64,000 nucleotides of DNA from positions 806,001-870,000 of the forward strand of contig OY756139.1 in assembly GCA_963576785.1 (NCBI GenBank), given 5' to 3'. A program made the position numbers and the translations under genes. The notes beneath the pieces were generated by a model, which was not told where the DNA came from, searched no databases, and saw only the letters and a list, made by a program, of their open reading frames with translations. Within the stretch, counting starts at the first letter, position 1. Each line of letters opens with the position of its first letter. Source of the stretch: Chlorophyllum brunneum (Eukaryota > Basidiomycota > Agaricomycetes > Agaricales > Agaricaceae). Shown in pieces: positions 56,856 to 64,000 of the stretch.

Positions 56856-57545
56856 TTACATCTGTTGTATCCTTTGTTGTACACGTTCTTTCACCGTCTG
56901 GTAAGCACTCATGATCGTCTGTTCGTTGATGACGATCTCGGTCGTGTCAGGGCGTGGCCGACTGACGCGTGATGCAATAGCCGCTGCATCTGTGTCGACA
57001 ATAACTCTGGAAAAATTGAAATCTCGAATCAGAAACGTAAATCTTTAGTGGATGAGTGATATACGTTACCCATCATCTACAGTCTCGTCCAAACAGAGTA
57101 ACACCAAATCCAAGTTTTCCAACACAGCGCGTTTCTCGAGTGAGTTTCGTAGAAGCATGGTTAGCGCGTCATTGAGTGATGTAAGCGCGGTTGAGAGCAT
57201 GAGTTCGTTCTCTGTTGGTCCGGTGATAAAGTACAAGATGAGATCTAGCGAGTGTTTGTACACCGCCAGGTGGGAGTCGTAGAGGATAATATCACCTGGT
57301 ACACAAGAACAGGGAGTTTCAGCCATGCAGCCACAAGTGTAAAAGGGTGGGCAAACAACTTTACCTCCAGCTTTCTTAGTCTTCTGCCATAACCCTTTCT
57401 CGAACGCTTTTTGTTCTTTGAGAGTGAGGAATTCCTTGAACTCGCCGTTTGGATGGCTTTTGGGGCGGTAGTATTTTGCGAGGACGCGGTTTCCTTCTGT
57501 GTCGAGGATGATGAAGGCCTGGATGCTGTAGAGAGAGAGGTTCAT
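56856..57545 (-). CDS. RET3: Coatomer (COPI) subunit zeta
   Basis: Small sigma-type subunit of the COPI coat, acting in Golgi-to-ER retrograde transport. The ATG at 57545 gives MNLSLYSIQAFIILDTEGNR and VLAKYYRPKSHPNGEFK, the usual zeta start; the frame is open upstream, but this Met matches the family start. After an intron of about 75 nt: GDIILYDSHLAVYKHSLDL, YFITGPTENELML and LRNSLEKRAVLENLDLVLLC. The last exon is VIVDTDAAAIASRVSRP to YQTVKERVQQRIQQM and TAA at 56856-56858. Length near 190 residues, normal for the family. Divergent from the NIF3-like gene. Confidence 0.93.
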
Positions 57546-58138
57546 GGTTGTTTCAATGTCAGGCGTCGTGGCAGATTTGATCAGAAATGTTAATTGGAAT
57601 TCCCAGGCCCATCTTTGCTTTCTCTCATAATCACTTCTGTCTGCGAAATTAGGCAATGGCTGCCTTGTATGTCTCTTGAATAAACGAGTCGGCATAGTGG
57701 ATACTGCCACATTTTTCGGCATCCGAAACCCAGGATACCAGTTGCGGTCTTATACAAATTGAACTATGGCTGGAGGCGACGTATTATTTAATGTGTGTAG
57801 CGCCCAGCATGGTGGTCATGACCGAGCAGGGTGAATACGTTCAACTCGTTCAGGGAACAAGACAGCTCTTCTCTTCGTGGGGTTGGCAGGTTTTTCATGC
57901 AGTTTGCTCAACGGGACATCGACTAGTTGGCTCTTACCGAATAATCATTTGGGATATTGGACCGATCCCTGGAGTGTTTATTATTCACCTGAACGGCTTG
58001 TGGACGTTTGCGACAAGCACCCGGGAATGTAGAATGTGTGAGGGTTCTCATGGTCGCAATTTCGCTGCGCACGTGGTAGGTTTGCTTTCTGATATTTTCT
58101 GATCACGTTTGTGGGATCACCTCACCTCTTACCACCAC
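57546..58138. other. Divergent promoter region
   Basis: About 590 nt between the zeta start and the NIF3-like start. The minus-strand frame continues upstream of the zeta Met but reads as 5' leader. No other feature was seen. Confidence 0.45.
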
Positions 58139-58608
58139 ATGGCTCTCTCCCGCTTCAAACTCGTATTCTGTATACCGAGAGAAAACACCAGAGCCGTTCT
58201 AGACCACCTATTTGTGAGGTTTTCTAAGGATATGGGGAAATTTGGAAACTACGAGCAGTGTGCTTTCATACAACCTGGAACTGGTTGTTTTCCAACGTGA
58301 ATTAATTGTCCGAGACCGAATACAACTCACACGCATGTGCGAACAGGGCAATTTAAACCAATGGGCGGTGCGAACCCTACGATTGGTTCTGTCGGTACCT
58401 TGGAGCATGTGGAAGAAGATCGAGTGGAGATTACACTATTTGACCGGAAAGGTGGAGGAGAGACGGTCAGGGATGCTGTAAACGAATTGAAGTCTGTCAG
58501 TGTCAACTCGTGCTTTCCTCCTTTCTGCTGGCTCGTTCTCATCAGTGTTCATAGGTACACCCTTACGAGGAGGTCGTATACGATGTATACAAACTCGAAG
58601 ATTTCTGA
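58139..58608 (+). CDS. Stand-alone NIF3/YqfO-type insert-domain protein
   Basis: Three-exon gene, about 115 residues. MALSRFKLVFCIPRENTRAV, YEQCAFIQPGTGQFKPMGGA, IGSVGTLEHVEEDRVEITLF, DAVNELKSVHPYEEVVYDVY and KLEDF before TGA. The pattern PGTGQF...HPYEE is that of the CutA/PII-like domain inserted in bacterial YqfO (NIF3 family), here encoded alone. Bacteria carry the same stand-alone form. Introns: GTTGTT...GAACAG inside PGTGQ and GTCAGT...CATAG before VHPYEE. Its role is unknown; a metal- or ligand-sensing trimer is plausible. The spacing to the next gene is about 300 nt, same strand. Confidence 0.82.
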
Positions 58609-58909
58609 ATTACCATTTTATTGCCAGAGAATGAGACCCCAATGGTGCACAGTTTGACGTCCACTAAAACCGGGATCTTCCTCTGGGAGCCATTTCATAG
58701 CGCTCCTGTCACAAGCCGGGTCCAATATTTCGCAAGTGATCCTTCTCTCCACATGCTGCATTCTATTTTTATCTCCCATTTTGGACATGGTATACACCTA
58801 TGGCTTATAAGTCTGGTGCTCGTAAGTCGCCCACACCCGGGCTGACTGGTCCATTTCCAAGGCTTATCTTCTCCCAATCAACGTATTCAACTGCCGTGTC
58901 CTACGTGGA

Positions 58910-61831
58910 ATGAAGCTGCTGTGGTTCTCGTACCTTGTTTTACTCGTTCCTGGAACTTTGGTCTACGCGTGTGATGGGCATACTCATGCTCGGCGCGATG
59001 GACATGGACATGGTGACGACCAAGGACATGGTGACGACCACGAACATGGTAACGACCATGGACACGGACACCACCCACCGATGCCACCTCAACAACTCAC
59101 ACCACCCACACGCCCACTTGAATGGGGCGACATCAACATTATTCATACCACCGATAGTCATGGCTGGTTGCTCGGTCACCAAAAGAGCTCGTTCCCTGAA
59201 CCAAACTACAAGTAAGTCCTCCTGCCTCCCATTTCGTATACTGGCTTCTCAATAAATCGGTCCCCTAAGTGGTGACTTAGGGGATTTTGCGTCGTTCGTG
59301 ACGCATATGAAGGAGATTGCCGATGTGAGCTCTAGACTCTCCCTAGTGCGATAAGCTGATGTTGGATGACCCTACTCCTAAGAAAAAGGGAGTGGATCTT
59401 TTATTGGTTGATAGTGGTGACTTGCACGATGGTGAGCAGTGTCTATGTGCTTTCGCTGGCGGAGCTTGTTCTGACGCTGTCGACGTAGGTACTGGCCTTA
59501 GTGATGGGTTCCCACCCGGGGGAGTCGACGGCCATGAGGTACGTGTTCAAGCCCCTGCACCGCGTATCAAAAAAAGTCACCGTCTTGACAGTCCAATCAA
59601 TTCTTGAAAATGCTTCCTTACGACGTGATGGCTATCGGGAAGTAGGTCGTCGGCTTTTTTTGACCTACTCAACATAATCCTTGGAACAGCCACGAATTGT
59701 ACATCTACGAGAATGCCCTCGATATGTGAGTCCACCTTGCGGGAAGTCGGGTAGGTTAATATATCTCGTTTGACAGGCACCAAAACTTCGCACCCTCGCT
59801 GAAGGGACGGTACTTGACCTCGAATGTCAACATCACTTTCGCAGGCCATGATGGAAGTACTGTTGATCTTCCTATTGGCGGTATGTTCTATCGTGTATTC
59901 CTGCCAGCTTATCTCACTGCCTGTATTCCATGCAGAACGGTTCACGAAGTTCAGGACGAAACAGTGCGTTTGCATCATCTCTCTTGCCTCTAACTCAAGC
60001 TCCCATCCTTCGTTGTCAATGACATTAGCGGCCGCAAGATAACCGCACTCGGCGTCCTGTACGACTTTACCGACAACAGTGCCAACACAACAGTTCAAAA
60101 AGTGGCTGACATGGTTAACGAGCAATGGGTACGCGTTAAATTGTGCTAGTAGCAAGCTCACTCAACGCTATCACCCCTAGTTCAAGGACGCAATTCAGGA
60201 AGAGCCTGATCTTTTCTTGCTTACTGGGTAAGTGTTGATTATTACTGGGTTGCGATGCAGGCTGATATCTTCACCAGCCATATGCCAGTCTCTCGTGATA
60301 ATTGTATGATACAATTTTGTTTTGCGTCGAGGACCAGCTAACAGTATTCGATAGGGCCTTTGGTCTTCAATGCCGTTCGTGCTGTTCACAAGACCACGCC
60401 GATTCTTATCCTTGGAGGTGATCCTAATCCCGAAACTGGAAGGTTGGCCATGAACTAATCCTTTACTATAGGGCATACACATATTCGTGACTGCTGTTAG
60501 TGTCTGCAAACTGTTCTTCAATACTCGAAACATTTTATCAAATTTTCGACCTAGTGCAACTCGATGGGAGGTCGATGGCATTGGAGAGTGGACGATACAT
60601 GGAGACTGTTGGTACGTCCTTTCTGAAACCCCCATTGGCATAATGTTAAGCTTTACCTGGTTCTCCAAAGGTTGGATGAGTGCGAATTCCTGCCCAAACA
60701 TTGATATGTTCTTTGAGCTCAACGATGCATTCAGGCGCTAAGCTAGACAAAAAAAGCAGTACAAGGGATATTAAGTTTAGCAGGCGATATCTTGATTGCA
60801 ATCGTGTTACATATGAGGTACGGAGTCTGTCAGCGCACACCTGCAGGTATGACAATTTTGGGTCCCGTAGTTCCATACGAAGAAGAACGACAAGGACTTT
60901 GATACATCCCTTGGCCAGCGTATCACCGATGGCCTACTCGACCTTAGCGCCCGGTTCAATTTGAACTTTACGTTTGGTACCGCACCACAAGATTATTTCC
61001 TATCGCAGTATGTCCCGAACCATACCCCCATTCATCGTTTTCTAATCATCATCACTCGGTCAGAGTGCCCTATCCTTCAAATAACTCCCTCCTCTCCCTC
61101 TTCATCGGCCAAGCTGCCCCACTTGCGCTTAAAGTCAACAATACCCAAGCCTCTAAACCTGCCCTCTTCCTAACCAACTCTGGTTCAATGCGTTTCGACC
61201 TCTTCGCTGGTCCATTCACCAGTAACGACCAATTTACGATCTCACCCTTCCAGGATTCGTTCCTCTACTTGCCAGATGTTCCGTTGTCACTTGCTACTGG
61301 GACGTTGAAGGCGTTGAATGATGCTGGAGCTAATGAACGCCGTTGGGAAATGGGAGAGTTGGCGGAATTGTATTACAGTGCGATGGAGGGGTACGGGAAG
61401 GGTGACGTCGATGATATTTTTAAGAATTGGTTGAAGAAAATGGATAGAACTGTTGGACTTGAGCGGAGAACTATGAAAAATTTGACCTTGGGATATGTTA
61501 CCCAGGATGTCAGTCTCTTTTCCACTTTCCCTGCTGGAATTTTTTAATGACACGTTATTTTCAGTCCTGTCCAGGCATAGGTGACGACATCCCCCACACC
61601 CCTATTCCTTTCTTCGACGTTCCAGATTTCATTGCATCTGACCCGCCTAGCGATATCACCCCCGACACAGCCATCGATTTCGTTTTTGTCGATTTCATTG
61701 AGGATCAGCTACTGGAGATCGTAAATGGATTACAGACAGATAAAGTATACACTTCGAGTGACGTTTTGAAATATTCGGATCTGTTCGCGACCACTCTTTT
61801 GGGCATCTTTGCTCAGCAGATGTGGAATTGA
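58910..61831 (+). CDS. Secreted metallophosphoesterase (5'-nucleotidase family) with His-rich N-terminus
   Basis: Calcineurin-like phosphoesterase of the 5'-nucleotidase/UshA type, resembling yeast YHR202W. The ATG gives a signal peptide ([20 protein letters not shown]), then a His/Asp/Gly repeat. The catalytic set follows across short exons: [46 protein letters not shown] (joined over an intron), [15 protein letters not shown] and [12 protein letters not shown], covering the metal-binding Asp, Asn and His residues. The C-terminal domain includes [30 protein letters not shown] and [20 protein letters not shown], and ends [11 protein letters not shown]. About twelve introns. Likely extracellular or vacuolar nucleotide hydrolase; substrate inferred from family. 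Confidence 0.87.
59008..59061 (+). repeat. 18-nt tandem repeat (three copies) coding for His-rich hexapeptides
   Basis: The unit ACATGGTGACGACCAAGG is repeated in direct tandem with few changes. Each copy encodes a six-residue unit of the form HGDDxx or HGNDxx. It lies just after the signal peptide of the phosphoesterase and is followed by further HGHGHH. Confidence 0.75.
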
Positions 61832-62172
61832 GGTGCTGGATAGGGGGTCGTCTAGGGATTTGCTACTTGTGGCATTTCATGTAGAAAATTTAAATGGCTG
61901 ATACTTTGGAAAGAATGACACCCAAATCCGAGAAGGCTGGTGGAAAGTTTAGATTGAATACTACTGAGCCATCGCTACGATATACCTACCACTCATGGAA
62001 GCCACCTTGACTACAACCCTTCGGAACCTTGGACAAGTCTCACCAGATGTCCTAATTGCCACCAGCTGGTGATCCTCAGATGGCACGGTCGACCCCGAGA
62101 TATTGTCAGACTAACGGTTCATTTCAAAATTCTAGGAGCGTCTCCTGAGTTCCACCATCCAACTGACAACTA
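61832..62172. other. Convergent 3' region, nothing seen
   Basis: 340 nt between the stops of the phosphoesterase and the transporter. Short AT-rich flank, no feature supported. Confidence 0.45.
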
Positions 62173-64000
62173 TTACCGACTTAATCTCTTCCGGTGTCTA
62201 ACAATCAACATGACGGCTCCAAAACATGCACCAGCTCCTAAAACGATAAGCTGTATGATTCATCAGCTGTATACGCTGCCCGGAATGTAGTCGGAACGCA
62301 CCCCAGAGACCACAGTAGGCCTCCACCAGTGATATTTCCTGGTAAGGAGCGCTCCCATGATAGGCGGTCCTATTCAGCATCAGTTCATCCGATTCCTCTT
62401 CTGCACGGATAACCTTACCTGCAAGTTCTCCCAGGCCTGCACAACGTGAGCGGTTGGAACTCGGTTCTCTTGATATCACCTACCTGACCATGCAAACGCG
62501 ATTCCAAGGCGGAGCCTAGACACAGTCCTCGGTTCTTTCCGAGTCTCCTCGACACACAACACTCACCCGAGCTCGGCCATATTGTCCGTTAGTAAAGTTC
62601 CAAGAGGTGCCATGGTCCCAATATCTATATAGTAGTGAGCTGATGGAATGCTGAGGAACCCAGCGATGATATAATGACTCACATATACCACAGAAGAAAC
62701 CATACAATATGGCTACGACAAGAACACTCGCCGCAGACCCTATCGCTGCAAACACAAAAGTGACACAACCGCATACAACTGCTGATATGATCGCCAAGGT
62801 GTTGACTCCCACCCATTGGGCGGCTAAACCACATACCATACGGGCGACGAATCCGCTCCCATTGAGGATGACCAACTAGACTTCAATTAACTTTGGAAGT
62901 GCTTATTCTGCCTCGAACGTACTGAGTAAAATGCGAAAGTTTGGTCTAGGCCATGAGTCGTTGCCGCTAGCTGCAGATAAAATAGTGGGAAGAAGAATCC
63001 CATTGCGAAGAGTGTGTATCTTGGCCAGATAATCAGCCTATACTCCTAACGAGGGGCGTTGTACCTACCCGGCGGTCAAAGAAATGTAAGCCCAATCCTT
63101 TGAGAACCTTTTCAAACAATCCTTCATGTTCGCGTGGGTTTGAGGAGGTGGTAATCTAGGTTTCATCAAGGCACAGGCTAGAAACATAATCCCTGTCATG
63201 AAAGCGGCGTTTATTCTGGTTACTGTGGCGAAACTCAAGTCTGGTCTCGCGAACAAGTTGTTGAGTAGGATCGGGATCAACATTGAACCCAGACAAACTC
63301 CGGCGGTGACTATTGACATTGCCAGTCCACGCTTTTTGTCAAAGTAATGTGAGATGATAGCCAAAGAGGGGACGTATGTCATTCCGCCGCCCAGACCGAC
63401 CCCGATTCCCTGGCACAGGAATGCCTACGATTGGCTTTAGCGATGGGCCGCGGGGCGAAGTTGCGTTTGCCATACCCCAAAAAATTGGTTCGGCTTGACG
63501 AAGGATAACATAAAGAGTGACACTGATGACAGAAGCGCTCCGCCATACAAGAGATGTAGGCTCCGGTGCGACATTTTGAGACAGATAATTTTCTTGTACC
63601 ATAAGAAAAACCTACCAATAGCCCCTGTCGTAGAACCTCCCACCAACGAGCCCAGTCGAAATAGTTAAGAACGAATCGACACCTCCAATCCACCTGTACG
63701 CAAATCCTTAGATGTCTCATCGGAAGTCAATCGAGCAGAACATACGAGATTGTGGAAGGGGAATACTTTGTCATGTAGATTCTGGTATAGTAATCTGCGG
63801 CGGCGCTGAGCGCTTGATCTGTCTTTGCTGGTAGTCTGACCTTGGTAGACTCCAAAAGCGCATATATACCTGGAAAATGTGATCAGTCCTATCTGTGGCT
63901 CCTATGCGACGAGGGCCCGTGATGGTCTTCACCCATAGCTACAGAACTGCAGTAAAAATCTAGCGTTCGGAATTGATAGTCAGTCCCTCTTCATCCTTGA
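62173..64000 (-). CDS. MFS transporter, monocarboxylate permease-like (5' end outside window)
   Basis: Minus-strand gene entering from the right edge. Spliced order: LQFCSYGYICAFGVYQDYYT, RIYMTKYSPSTISWIGGVDS, FLTISTGLVGGRFYDRGYW, HLLYGGALLSSVSLFMLSFV, then MTYVPSLAIISHYFDKKRGL, AMSIVTAGVCLGSMLIPILL, FMTGIMFLACALMKPR and VILNGSGFVARMVCGLAAQW. Later come VVCGCVTFVFAAIGS and ILYGFFCGIC, and the end LIVLGAGACFGAVMLIVRHR before TAA at 62173-62175. The FGVYQDYY and PSTISWIGG blocks are typical of fungal MCH-type monocarboxylate permease homologues. The first helix and N-tail lie beyond 64000. Several introns are short; no forced break. Substrate unknown. Confidence 0.82.

Noticed and set aside
57546..57722. 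N-terminal extension of coatomer zeta upstream of 57545
   Set aside because: The family start MNLSLYS is at 57545 and the upstream residues do not resemble any zeta protein.

Overview
The window is nuclear DNA from a filamentous basidiomycete, most likely a mushroom-forming Agaricomycete. Genes are close together on both strands and split by many 45-75 nt GT-AG introns. Class I hydrophobins occur in a local cluster, and F-BAR/SH3, COPI zeta and glucosidase II genes confirm a eukaryote. No CRISPR array, phage or intact transposon was seen. All gene models were spliced by eye from reading frames and family motifs.

Layout. 1-1.2 kb: DUF1479 gene, cut by the left edge. 3.4-8.7 kb: SulP sulfate permease, a cyclase-family hydrolase and a MYND zinc-finger protein. 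8.9-18 kb: five hydrophobin loci (two of them close paralogues, one decayed, one very divergent) interleaved with a 3-hydroxyacyl-CoA dehydrogenase gene that needs a 7-nt micro-exon. 18.9-21 kb: a large disordered protein. 21.8-25 kb: glucosidase II alpha subunit (ER glycoprotein quality control). 25.3-28.5 kb: an MFS transporter convergent with an EthD-like protein. 30.6-33.2 kb: an NTF2-like small protein, a small unknown gene and a probable Sld7-type replication factor. 33.4-43.8 kb: mostly disordered, coiled-coil or membrane proteins without clear function.

44.6-46.9 kb: a second MFS transporter paralogous to the one at 25 kb. 47.5-48.6 kb: an SR-rich nuclear protein, followed by a tRNA-Thr(AGU). 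49-53.2 kb: a Cdc15/Hof1-type F-BAR-SH3 cytokinesis scaffold whose last intron holds a possible alternative terminal exon. 54.2 kb: a tiny membrane protein. 56.9-58.6 kb: COPI zeta, divergent from a stand-alone NIF3/YqfO-like domain. 58.9-61.8 kb: a secreted metallophosphoesterase with a His-rich repeat. 62.2-64 kb: a monocarboxylate-type MFS transporter cut by the right edge.

The genes form no single pathway. The one clear functional grouping is the hydrophobin cluster (surface coat proteins of aerial hyphae and fruit bodies). The most notable observations are the 7-nt micro-exon, the alternative SH3-less end of the F-BAR gene, the decaying hydrophobin and the repeated use of AAG 3' splice sites.
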